Assembly (NCBI GenBank): GCA_038851035.1
Contig: JAWCLH010000001.1
Coordinates: 134,098-198,097 of the forward strand
DNA length: 64,000 nucleotides
Direction: 5' to 3'
Source: Thermoplasmata archaeon
GTDB taxonomy: Archaea > Thermoplasmatota > DTKX01 > VGTL01
In this document: positions 43,799 to 51,736 of the stretch, in pieces
How positions within the stretch are numbered: position 1 is the first letter of the stretch
Layout of the letters: each line of letters starts with the position of its first letter
Translations under genes and position numbers: made by a program
Notes under the pieces: generated by a model
What the model was told of the DNA's origin: nothing
Database searches by the model: none
The model's input: only the letters and a program-made list of their open reading frames with translations

Positions 43799-46219
43799 CT
43801 ATCGCCCACCCCCCTCCACCCTCGACTCCCCGTTCTCCTTGACCACGCGGAATATGTGGTCTGCGAAGCCCTCGAGCTCGCGCTCGTGCGAGACGAGAAT
43901 CAGCTGCCTCGCGCCGAGCTCCCGAAGAACGTCCCTGACCCTCGTGAGCTGCTCGCTGCTGAAGCCGTCGGTCGGCTCATCCAGAATCAAGAGCTCGCCG
44001 CTCCCCGCGCCCAGAACCTCGCGGACCATATGGTTGAGAGCGAGCCTGTAGGCTAGAGCCACGGAGTTCTTCTCGCCGCCGGAAAGGGAGCGGATGTCCA
44101 GCTCGTAGCCGGCCTGGGTCGCGACTGGCGTGAAGCTCTCGTCTATCGAGACGTCGAGCTCGGTCCCCTCGGCGAGCATCCCGAACCACTTCCTGAAGTG
44201 TCTCTCGAAATCGGCGTTGATGCCAGCGAGAATGTGTACTTCAATCGACTCTAAAGCGGGGCAGAAGCACTCATTGAGCCATCTCGCGGCCTCCCTCAGG
44301 CGCTCCAGCTCGCGCGCCCTCGCCTCCCTCTCCGCCAGCTTCCTCGAGCCCCGTTCCAGCTCCGCCCTCGCCTCTTCCAGAGCCCTCTTTCTCTCCGACG
44401 CGGTCGCCCTGAGGGAGCCCAAGCGGCCCAGCGCCTCCTCCCTTCTGGCCCTGACCTCCCGGTGCAGCTCCTCGCTGTAGCGCGCCCTCAGCCCTTCCAG
44501 CTCCTGCCGGACCCTCCCGAGCTCCTCCAGAGCGCTCCCGAGCTCCCTCTTCTTCGTCTCGAAAACCGCCTCCCTGAGCGAGAGCTCCGCAACCCTCCCC
44601 TCGAGCACCGAGAGCTCCCTCCTCAGGGCCTGCCAGCGAGGCCTCATCGCCCGGAGGCCCTCCGCCTCGGCCTCCAGCCTCGCCACGTCCTCCCCACCTT
44701 CCAGCGCCCGAACTCTCTCGGCGAGCTCCTCCCTCTCGGCCACGAGCCTCTTCCTCTCCGCGATGGTCCTCCCGAGCTCCCTGAGCGCCTCCTCGACCCC
44801 CCTGAGCTCCCGAAACCTCTCCTCGAGCTCCCGGAGCCTCTCCCTGCACGCGCGCAGCCTCTCCTCCCTTCTCTCCAGTCTAGCAGCGAGCGCCATCCTC
44901 TCCTCAGCGAGCTCCTTGCTCCTCCCCTCGAGCTCGCCCAAAAGGGCCTTGAGGTGCTCTGGGGAGAGCTCCTGACCGCACCTGGGGCACCTGCCCCTGC
45001 CCTCCAGCTCCCCCAGCGAGCGCCTCTCCTCCCCGAGCTCCCGGAGCTTTTCATCGAGCACGCGAATTCTCTGCTGAATTCTCGCCTGCTCTGTCGTGTG
45101 GCCCTCGAGGCTGCTCTCAACCGAAGGCATCTGAGCCACCTCGGCCCGCAGCGCCTCCGCCCTCTCCTCGAGCCCCCGGCGCCTCCCCTCCTCGCCCTCC
45201 AGCGCGGCGATTCTCTCCTCACAACTCCTGAGCCTCTCCCGGAGGCGCGCGAGCTCCGCCTCGGCCCTCCGCGCCTCCCTCAGCCGGGCCTCGAGCTCCT
45301 CCAGCCTCCGCTCCAGCTCTGCGGCCCTCTCGGCCTCCGGCCTGAGCTCCCCGAGCCTCCGGGCCCCCTCGCGCATCGCCTCGAGTTCCGCCGACGCCTG
45401 TGAGAGCCACGCCTGAAGCTGGCCGACCCTCTCCCCTAGCCTCCCGGCGCTGGCCTCGAGCTCGTCCCTCCTCGCCCTGAGCCTCTCGAGTCCCTCGAGC
45501 TCGCTGTCGAGCGACCGGAGCTCGTCGGCGGCCATGGCAATTCGGCGGCCAAGCTCCTCGAGCTCTGCCGAGCTCCTCCTGACCGCCTCCTCCCTGGCGG
45601 AGAGCTCAATCCTGAGCCCCTCCAGCTCCCCCCTCACGGCCTCGAGCTCGCCGGACCTGATTCTGAGCTCACTCGCGGCCGCCCTCGCCCTCTCCCGAGC
45701 GACCCTATACTCCTCGACCCTGAAGGCCCTCCTAATGGTCTGGAGCCGCTCGTCCTTTTTCATCTCCAGAATTCTCTTCATCTCCTCCTGAGGCGTGAAG
45801 ACCGCGTAGCGGTAGATCACAGACTTCGCCTTCGACGACGGTGGCTCGTTGAACCCCAGGAGCCTCAGAACCTCCGCCTTCATCTCTTCAGCGCTGTAGT
45901 CCGTCCACGCGCCGTCCGAGCGAATTCGGCACTCGACAGTGCCCCCTCCCGAGCCAGAGCGCCTGAACCTCCTGTAGAAAGTGTACTCCCTCCCCCCCAG
46001 CTCGAGCTCGAGCCTCACCCACCCCTCCCTCTCTGAGCTCCTCAGGTAGAAATCAGTGCTCTCCTCCGCAAGCCCAAATAGCGCTAGCTCGATTGCATAG
46101 AGCAGCGTTGACTTGCCCGAGCCTATGTCGCCCTCGAAGAGGACCACGCCCTCCGGGAGCCTGAGCTCCGCCTCCCTGTAGCTCCTGATGTTCCCTAGGG
46201 CTATCGACCTGATTATCAT
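43799..46219 (-). CDS. rad50: DNA double-strand break repair ATPase Rad50
   Basis: 806 residues from ATG 46219 (MIIRSIALGNIRSYREAEL); an in-frame codon at 46255 would add 12 unlikely residues. SMC-like: Walker A GDIGSGKST near the N-terminus, two long coiled-coil arms, the zinc hook CPRC (Cys411, Cys414) between them, then the ABC signature LSGGEKNSVALAYRLALN and Walker B LLILDEPTDGFSSEQL. With Mre11 it tethers and processes broken DNA ends. The gene follows mre11 on the same strand after about 165 bases. Archaeal HerA and NurA, often linked, are not in this window. Confidence 0.93.
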   Translation of the reverse strand: MIIRSIALGNIRSYREAELRLPEGVVLFEGDIGSGKSTLLYAIELALFGLAEESTDFYLRSSEREGWVRLELELGGREYTFYRRFRRSGSGGGTVECRIRSDGAWTDYSAEEMKAEVLRLLGFNEPPSSKAKSVIYRYAVFTPQEEMKRILEMKKDERLQTIRRAFRVEEYRVARERARAAASELRIRSGELEAVRGELEGLRIELSAREEAVRRSSAELEELGRRIAMAADELRSLDSELEGLERLRARRDELEASAGRLGERVGQLQAWLSQASAELEAMREGARRLGELRPEAERAAELERRLEELEARLREARRAEAELARLRERLRSCEERIAALEGEEGRRRGLEERAEALRAEVAQMPSVESSLEGHTTEQARIQQRIRVLDEKLRELGEERRSLGELEGRGRCPRCGQELSPEHLKALLGELEGRSKELAEERMALAARLERREERLRACRERLRELEERFRELRGVEEALRELGRTIAERKRLVAEREELAERVRALEGGEDVARLEAEAEGLRAMRPRWQALRRELSVLEGRVAELSLREAVFETKKRELGSALEELGRVRQELEGLRARYSEELHREVRARREEALGRLGSLRATASERKRALEEARAELERGSRKLAEREARARELERLREAARWLNECFCPALESIEVHILAGINADFERHFRKWFGMLAEGTELDVSIDESFTPVATQAGYELDIRSLSGGEKNSVALAYRLALNHMVREVLGAGSGELLILDEPTDGFSSEQLTRVRDVLRELGARQLILVSHERELEGFADHIFRVVKENGESRVEGGGR

Positions 46220-46383
46220 CCCGGTATCGCCCCCGCTCTCTCCCGGGCCCCACACTTACCCCCACTGACCGCGCGGGGCCACGCTGCGCCACGACCGCCC
46301 GCGCGCTCCCGAGCGAATCCCGGCCCGATTCTCGGCAAGAGCAATTCCCGGGTTCCGCCGATGCTCAACCCCCGCACCTCCCC

Positions 46384-47940
46384 TCATTCTCCGAGCCTCG
46401 TCTGCCTCGTCCTCGCCAGACCCCTCCGGGAGGCCGCGGACGCGCCCGCGGGCGCGGCCCTGGAGGAGCTCGCCGGTCTCCCCTCACCCCTCTCCGCTAC
46501 CCTTTCCCGCTCCCCGACTCCAGCCCCCACCTCTCCCCGGAGCTCTGGAATAGCGCCCGGAGCTCCGGCCCCAGAAAAGGCCTCAGCGGCCCCGCGGGCC
46601 GCGCCGCCCTCCTCACGCCCGAGCGGTCCGAGGAGGACCCTCTCCACGAGCGCCGAGGCCTCCGCCCTCTGCTCCTCCTGCGTCCCGGTCATCTCGCCGC
46701 CGAGAGCGCGCAGTAGCTCCCTCGCGCGCACCAGAGCCTCCTCCGGGCGTAGCTCCGGGAGGGAGAAGACCCCGCGCGCCAGATGCTCCCTGAGAATTCT
46801 ATCCTCTGTCTCGGCCCTCGTGCGGCCCGGCTCGAACCTCGCCCCCGCCTGCTCCCTCGACTCAAGACCGCTCCGGCTAACATAGACGGTGTAGGCCCCG
46901 GTCTCCAAAAGCAGGGCGCGCGGGAGCTGCGTGTCCACCTCGGAGGCCTTCCCGGAGGCTAGCTGGCCCGATACCTTGATGAGCACTATCGCCCCCGCGG
47001 CGTCCGCCTCCCCAGCCCTCCCCCTGAGTTCTGCGCTCACGTCCTCGGGCCTGCGTCCCGAAGCGTCGGCCTCGATGACCACGATTCTGCGTGAGGGGAC
47101 CCTCCTGAACTCGAGCCTCGGCGCTCTCCCCCGCTCCAGCTCGACGATGTAGAACCCCCTCTCCTCGCGCGCCTCGAGATCCCTGTAGCCGTCGCCGAAG
47201 AGCGGGCCGGGGTAGGCGACCGTCCCGAGACCCGGGAGCTCGGCCCTCACCCTCTTGTGCACGTGGCCCCCGGCGTAGTAGTCGAACCCCGGCGGGAGCA
47301 GAGAGGCGGGCATCGATTCGATTTCGGAGAGCTCTCGGGGCTTCAGCTCACTGAGGGCCGCGTGGAAAGCGAAGATTCTCGGGGCCACGCTCCGCGCGCC
47401 CCCCTCGGCTCCTCCGCTCCTTCCGCTATCTCCGTCATCTCTGGCGCCATCGCCCCCCCCGCCGCCGTGGAGGCCGAGCGCCTCGGAGGCGTCGAGCCTC
47501 TCGTAGTATACCCTATCCAGACCGAGCCTCCTCCCCGGCAGGCCCGCTATGACAGTGCCCGTCCCGGGGTCCACGGTCGGCTCTATGACCACGCCCCCAT
47601 CCTCCGACGTTCGCGCCCTGGCCACCTTAACAAACACGCCCGCGCTGTGGAGCACATCCACCATCGACCTCTCCGTCGCGCTGAAGTCGTGGCTTCCGTA
47701 GACGATGTACACGGGCGTCCCGCCGTCGATGAGCCTGCGGAGCCGGGCCGTGGCCCTCTCGACCACGCCCATGTCGGGAAGGCTGTTGTGGAATAGGTCC
47801 CCGCAAATAAGGACGAAGTCCACGCGCTCCCTCTCGCAGATGTCCAGCGCGGACAGGAAGGCCTCCAGATTGGCCTCGCGCAGCGCGGGCTCCCTGAATG
47901 CGCCCAGATGAACGTCGGCCATGTGGGCGAAGCGAACCAC
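46384..47940 (-). CDS. mre11: DNA double-strand break repair nuclease Mre11
   Basis: 518 residues from GTG 47940 (VVRFAHMADVHLGAF), preceded by GGGGCAGGGA. Calcineurin-like phosphoesterase motifs in order: DVH, GDLFHNS, YGSHDFS (Ser where GNHD is usual), a lone conserved His in FHAAL, and GGHVHKR. These bind two Mn2+ ions for nuclease activity. A Gly/Asp-rich loop of about 30 residues (near 47,380-47,480) interrupts the core. The C-terminal ~100 residues are helical and then Ala/Gly/Arg/Glu-rich low complexity. The frame upstream of the GTG to 48294 is spurious. Confidence 0.9.
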   Translation of the reverse strand: MVRFAHMADVHLGAFREPALREANLEAFLSALDICERERVDFVLICGDLFHNSLPDMGVVERATARLRRLIDGGTPVYIVYGSHDFSATERSMVDVLHSAGVFVKVARARTSEDGGVVIEPTVDPGTGTVIAGLPGRRLGLDRVYYERLDASEALGLHGGGGGDGARDDGDSGRSGGAEGGARSVAPRIFAFHAALSELKPRELSEIESMPASLLPPGFDYYAGGHVHKRVRAELPGLGTVAYPGPLFGDGYRDLEAREERGFYIVELERGRAPRLEFRRVPSRRIVVIEADASGRRPEDVSAELRGRAGEADAAGAIVLIKVSGQLASGKASEVDTQLPRALLLETGAYTVYVSRSGLESREQAGARFEPGRTRAETEDRILREHLARGVFSLPELRPEEALVRARELLRALGGEMTGTQEEQRAEASALVERVLLGPLGREEGGAARGAAEAFSGAGAPGAIPELRGEVGAGVGERERVAERGEGRPASSSRAAPAGASAASRRGLARTRQTRLGE

Positions 47941-47970
47941 TCCCTGCCCCTCTGGGCGTATGTAATTCGT

Positions 47971-47979
47971 GATATAAAG
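47971..47979 (-). promoter_or_regulatory. Putative TATA box of the mre11-rad50 operon
   Basis: Minus-strand CTTTATATC, 31-39 bases before GTG 47940; predicts transcription start within about 10 bases of the start codon. Confidence 0.5.
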
Positions 47980-48294
47980 AGTTGGAGGGGGAATGGGTGA
48001 AAGAGGCGCGCCGGTCCGGCTCGGCGCCGCTCCCCGCCCCCCTCCGCAGCCGCGCGGGGAGGCGGGATACTGCAGAAAGGCTCCGTATCGCGCAGCGATC
48101 ACGCCTCTGCGACCCCGCCGCTCCCTCACTGTGGCGAGGATGGGGGGCTCACTGCGCGCGCCCCCAGGACGTCGGGAGGAACCGCCCGGATTTCCATGAC
48201 GGTGAGCCGCGCGAGCCTCAGCACCGCCGCTCAGTGCGCCCTCGCACTGAACCGCCCACCAGACGCCGGAGCCCCGGCCATCGCACCGGCCCAT
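47980..48294. other. Intergenic region upstream of mre11, no gene seen
   Basis: GC-rich sequence between the mre11 promoter and the decayed calcium-binding-repeat fragment. Long open frames exist on both strands because of high GC, but their composition (Arg/Pro/Ala/Gly) and the promoter position argue that they are not genes. Confidence 0.5.
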
Positions 48295-48500
48295 TCAGAC
48301 GCCGTCGTCGTCAGTGTCGCGCTTCAGAGCGTCCGTGAATCTGCGCTCCGGACCATTCCAGAGGCCGTCGCCGTCCGTGTCCGCGTTTGTCGGGTCGGAA
48401 ACGATGCCGCTCAGCATTGAAGAGCCCGTGGGCGTTTTGACCCGAATGGAGTATCCGCAGAGCTCGACGCCGTCGGGGGTTCCGTCACCATCAATTATTT
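48295..48500 (-). pseudogene. Remnant of a thrombospondin-type-3 (calcium-binding) repeat protein
   Basis: About 68 codons on the minus strand read IIDGDGTPDGVELCGYSI, then MLSGIVSDPTNADTDGDGLW, then ALKRDTDDDGV and TGA (48295-48297). This is the DxDGDG / DPTNADTDGDG pattern of TSP type-3 repeats found in large secreted proteins. The frame opens just after a TAA with no start codon, and the protein ends in mid-repeat. It is best explained as a fragment of a once larger surface-protein gene. Confidence 0.6.
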
Positions 48501-48905
48501 AAAGAGCTCAACAATTGCTCAATCGATTATCTGGGTGGTCCCGCACAACGGTTTGCGTCGCCTAATTTTGTGTCGGTGTTTTGTCCCAGTGGGATATTCC
48601 GGACTACCCGTCCATCCAGTGCGTCCTTTTTTGTCTCTGGAGATAGAATCTCCCAGCTCCACCTTTCACCCGCCCTTTTGACCCGAGAGAATATCCATTC
48701 GGCTAGAGAGAATTCCAAAATTATGATGGGGCTCTCGTTCTTAGAATATCAGGCGAAGAAATCAATCCTCTGCAACGGCTGGGATGCCCCCACCCCATCC
48801 CCGGCCCGAAGGCTGGGTGGTCCAGGACCCGAGAGCACTAAATCTTGCAGAGAATGACCCGCCCATCACATCGCCTGACCCCTTCGATACCTGTTCCCTC
48901 ATTAA
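48501..48905. other. Non-coding stretch, less GC-rich, perhaps more gene remnant
   Basis: About 400 bases with lower GC than the surroundings. On the minus strand around 48,540-48,620 a short frame contains LDGRVV...QNTDTKLGDANR, loosely like a degraded calcium-repeat segment, but no continuous frame joins it to the remnant at 48295-48500. No RNA gene seen. Confidence 0.4.
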
Positions 48906-49304
48906 TCAGTACTTCCCATCCACCGTCACGCGCCTCCCCCCGGAGAAACCGATGCCCAGCAGCCCCGCCTGAAGGAGGAGGAAGTGGCACCTCCTGAGCT
49001 CATCCTCCGCCATCGCCGAGGCCCCGAGGACCATGAAGCAGTGCCTCAAGGCCTCGAGCTTGGGCGTGGTGAACTCGTCCTCCTGAAGGCCGAGCGAGGC
49101 GACGCGGAGCATCGAGGCGAGTCTCCTGTGCGGGTCCGACTCCGGCCGCTTCTCGAGCTCGGCGCAGAGGGCCTCCATACTTTGCCTGAAGTCCTCGACG
49201 AAGGATGCGCGCAGCCCCGCGTCAAGGATATTCTTCTGGAGAGGGGCGAGCTTCTCTAGCAGGGCATCGGCATGGGCTGCGGCCGGCTTCCTGAACAGGG
49301 GCAT
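48906..49304 (-). CDS. Hypothetical small helical protein
   Basis: 132 residues, predicted mostly helical and soluble: MPLFRKPAAAHADALLEKL, then an acidic middle (EALCAELEKRPESDPHRRLA) and AEDELRRCHFLLLQAGLLGI, ending in a short beta-like tail GRRVTVDGKY. No family recognised; no signal peptide or metal motif. Its amino-acid balance and codon use look genuine. A minus-strand ATTTAAGC lies only ~15 bases before the ATG, which is close for a TATA box. Confidence 0.6.
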   Translation of the reverse strand: MPLFRKPAAAHADALLEKLAPLQKNILDAGLRASFVEDFRQSMEALCAELEKRPESDPHRRLASMLRVASLGLQEDEFTTPKLEALRHCFMVLGASAMAEDELRRCHFLLLQAGLLGIGFSGGRRVTVDGKY

Positions 49305-49611
49305 CGGTCTCTGGCTTAAATTGCCCGGAGGGAAGAAAATGATTTCTGTCCGGGCTGCACCTCACCACCCGCTTCCGTACGGAGGGCTCCTCGTTCTCCA
49401 TCGAGGAATTTTTTGAGAGAGAGGGACGGGCTTGCCGTCGATGGCTCGCCATCGAAGGAGCTCTAGCGGCCCGGCGCAGCATCCCCGGCGGCGGGCGCCT
49501 CGGCCCCTCCGCCCTCCGCCCTCCCGCCACTCTGCCCGGCGCTGCCGGACTGTGCGGCCTCGTCATCCTCCATTCCGGCGCAACGCGCCTGAGCGGATGA
49601 TGGACGCGCAT
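49305..49611. other. Intergenic stretch; possible very short frame only
   Basis: On the minus strand a GTG overlapping the stop of the membrane protein gene (GTGA) opens a ~50-codon frame (MNARPSSAQARCAGMEDDEA...) that is mostly Gly/Ala/Glu low complexity and ends near 49,460. It may be translated but cannot be supported. A 7-base inverted repeat CGATGGC-TC-GCCATCG lies at 49439-49454. Confidence 0.35.
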
Positions 49612-50010
49612 TCACGGCCTCTCCCGCTCCTCCGACTCACTCCCCCCTGCCTCCACCTCGACGGCCTCGACCTCGATCACCTCGCCCTCCGCCCTCCTCT
49701 TTATCAGGCGCATCGTCCGGAAGTTGCCGGCCAGAACGCCGATGCCGAGAAGGGTTAGGATGAGGAGGTTCCACGTGACCCAGAAGTCGCGCTGCCTGAG
49801 GCGGAGCCACTCGTAGCCCAGCCCGAGCGCCGCCCCCAGAATCAAAAGGCCGAGAATGAGAACGAGCCACCTTCCGCTCCTCATGTAGCCCTCGGCCCGG
49901 CCCTCCCGAATTCTCCTCTCGCCCGGAATCATCAGGACTGCGATGAGGCCGAGGAGAGCGGCCAGAAGGGTCACGATGAAGCGCGTCGCCTCTCCCCAGA
50001 TGAATGCCAT
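49612..50010 (-). CDS. Small integral membrane protein (three predicted helices)
   Basis: 132 residues. Predicted helices: FIVTLLAALLGLIAVLMI, WLVLILGLLILGAALGLGY, and TWNLLILTLLGIGVLAG, joined by short basic loops, then a cytoplasmic acidic tail (EGEVIEVEAVEVEAGGSESE). No family recognised. It is divergent from the membrane protein gene at 50077, and the two appear to share one AT-rich promoter element. Confidence 0.7.
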   Translation of the reverse strand: MAFIWGEATRFIVTLLAALLGLIAVLMIPGERRIREGRAEGYMRSGRWLVLILGLLILGAALGLGYEWLRLRQRDFWVTWNLLILTLLGIGVLAGNFRTMRLIKRRAEGEVIEVEAVEVEAGGSESEERERP

Positions 50011-50040
50011 TCGGACCGAGCCGGAGAGCGGCTGACAGGA

Positions 50041-50050
50041 TAATAATTTT
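50041..50050. promoter_or_regulatory. Shared TATA-like element of two divergent membrane-protein genes
   Basis: TAATAATTTT on the plus strand (AAAATTATTA on the minus) is the only AT-rich element in the 66-base gap. It lies about 31 bases before ATG 50077 and about 35 bases before ATG 50010, the right distance for both. Confidence 0.5.
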
Positions 50051-50076
50051 GTGGTCCAGTCCCCAGTGGAGAAATA

Positions 50077-51438
50077 ATGAAATACATCCGCGAGCTATCG
50101 ACGCGAGCGGAGGTCCGCGGGGTGTCCGAAAGGCGGTCGGGAAGAGGTGTTGGGGCAGAGCGCACGGAGCCTTCCTCCCACCGCCCTCCAAGCTGGCGGT
50201 CCGGGTCTGGTTTGCTCCGGGTCGCCGGAGCGGTTCTGGCCATCGCTTCCGCCGCCGTGATTCTAATCGCCGCCCTTCTGCCCTGGGCCGCCCTGAATGT
50301 CGACACAAGGCTCGGCCCCGTCCCCGTGAGTCTGAGGGCCGAGGTTTTCGAGTACGGCGTGAGCTACGAGGCGAATCTGGAGGGCGCGGGGCTGATCGGG
50401 GGAGGGGCCGTCCCCTCAAAAATCAAAGACAGCAAGGTCTTCCTGACGGGCCTCGGTGACTTTCAGGAGACCATCGGCTTCGTCAAGGGGACGGTGAAGG
50501 AAAAGGTCAACTACGTAACATCCTACACATGGCCCCCGCCCCAGAACGGGACGGCTGAGACCAGGCTCACGACCTTCGTCCGGACAATTCCGTGGTGGCC
50601 GGTGGGAATCGAGCAGGAGGCGGGGGTGAGGGTCGAGCTCCTCTCCGCTTCGAATGTCTCGGAGCTCGTCATCGAGAGGGTCTGGCTCGAGCTCCGCAGG
50701 ACGGAGGGCGGCCGAGAGCTCTCGAGGGTCGTCTGGAGCGCCTCGCCGAGCGACGCGCTGAGGAGGCCCGGGGACGGGAGGAGTTACTCCGCCGGCGTTG
50801 CCGTGGACGGCGACTACGGCGAGTTCCGGCTCGTCGCGGGCGTCCACCTCCACCTGCGCGACAGCTTCAACAACTCGAACAGGCTGGGCGAGGGAGTCTA
50901 TAGGGAGCTGGCCTCGCCCCCGAGGAATATAACCCTGTGGACCATGGGCACCTCCACGACGCTGAGAATCGGCCTGATGCTGATTGCCCTCCCGCTGAGC
51001 GTCGCCGCGGCGGCGCTCGTCGCCGCCTCCATCGCCCCCCTCTATCTGAAAAAGCGATGGGCGTGGAAGCTCTGCGCGGCCGGCTCCGCACTGGCCCTCC
51101 TCGCCGTGGTTTTCTACGTCCTCGGCGTTCAGGCGCTCATCGAGCTGACGGGCTACGGGAGGTGGTTCTCGTGGTCGCCGGCCTTCTGGCTGGCGGCGGC
51201 TGGTTCCGTTCTGACGATTCCTCCCGCCGCGCTCCTCTTCGTCACAAGAGCGGCGGGGGCCGAGAAGACAGGCATAGGGAGGGAGGGGGCGGAGCGCGGG
51301 GAGAAGAACAGTCATGGAGCGAAAGGGGGGCCCGGCGATGCCCCGGCGGGTATGAAGAGGGACGGGGCGGAGGGAGACGCAAGGAGGGAGGAGGGGAGGG
51401 GGGGCAGAGCTGGGAGAGAGGGAGGGAAAGGCGGCTAG
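50077..51438 (+). CDS. Multi-pass membrane protein with large extracellular domain
   Basis: 453 residues. A basic, disordered N-terminus is followed by one helix (VAGAVLAIASAAVILIAALL, about 50-70), a beta-rich extracellular domain of ~220 residues (SLRAEVFEYGVSYEANLEG; sequons NGT, NVS, NNS, NIT), then three helices (LRIGLMLIALPLSVAAAALV; LCAAGSALALLAVVFYVLGV; FWLAAAGSVLTIPPAALLFV). The last ~65 residues are Gly/Glu/Arg/Lys low complexity. Four-helix topology with a loop between helices 1 and 2 recalls claudin-like or SUR7-type proteins, but no motif supports that. Leaderless start predicted. Confidence 0.7.
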   Translation: MKYIRELSTRAEVRGVSERRSGRGVGAERTEPSSHRPPSWRSGSGLLRVAGAVLAIASAAVILIAALLPWAALNVDTRLGPVPVSLRAEVFEYGVSYEANLEGAGLIGGGAVPSKIKDSKVFLTGLGDFQETIGFVKGTVKEKVNYVTSYTWPPPQNGTAETRLTTFVRTIPWWPVGIEQEAGVRVELLSASNVSELVIERVWLELRRTEGGRELSRVVWSASPSDALRRPGDGRSYSAGVAVDGDYGEFRLVAGVHLHLRDSFNNSNRLGEGVYRELASPPRNITLWTMGTSTTLRIGLMLIALPLSVAAAALVAASIAPLYLKKRWAWKLCAAGSALALLAVVFYVLGVQALIELTGYGRWFSWSPAFWLAAAGSVLTIPPAALLFVTRAAGAEKTGIGREGAERGEKNSHGAKGGPGDAPAGMKRDGAEGDARREEGRGGRAGREGGKGG

Positions 51439-51702
51439 TGGAGTGAGGGTGTGGAGAGGTGGCGGAGGGGTTGGGGAAGAGAGTGCACGCGAGGATAAGA
51501 CGGATGGGTCAGGAGAAGGCGGGGCTCCCGGAGCTTCAGGCGGAAATCACTGGCGAATGCGTAAATATTAGGGCTCATCCAATGTAAAACCCGCGGCTTT
51601 CCAGCCTTTCCCTTGCGAATCGACGAGCCGGCCCTCGCTTGGAGTTATTTATGCCCCCGGCGGCTAGACCGCCCCACCAACAAAGTTAATAAGGACGAGC
51701 GG

Positions 51703-51710
51703 GTTTAAAA
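51703..51710 (+). promoter_or_regulatory. Putative TATA box for the secreted protein at 51737
   Basis: GTTTAAAA centred 30 bases before TTG 51737, the only start-like codon that gives a full signal peptide; supports a leaderless transcript beginning with TTG. Confidence 0.5.
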
Positions 51711-51736
51711 GGCGGGGTGATAGGGCGGAAGCGTCC

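Noticed and set aside
46384-47940. GSHD in place of GNHD in Mre11 as a sign of inactivation
   Set aside because: All other metal ligands are in place and Asn/Ser exchange here is not enough to call the enzyme inactive.
47941-48294. Long N-terminal extension of Mre11
   Set aside because: Mre11 motifs begin right after GTG 47940, the extension is Arg/Gly/Pro-rich, and a promoter-like element lies inside it.
48501-48905. Possible tRNA or attachment site next to the gene remnant
   Set aside because: No acceptor stem, T-loop motif or CCA-like arrangement could be matched, and no direct repeats flank it.
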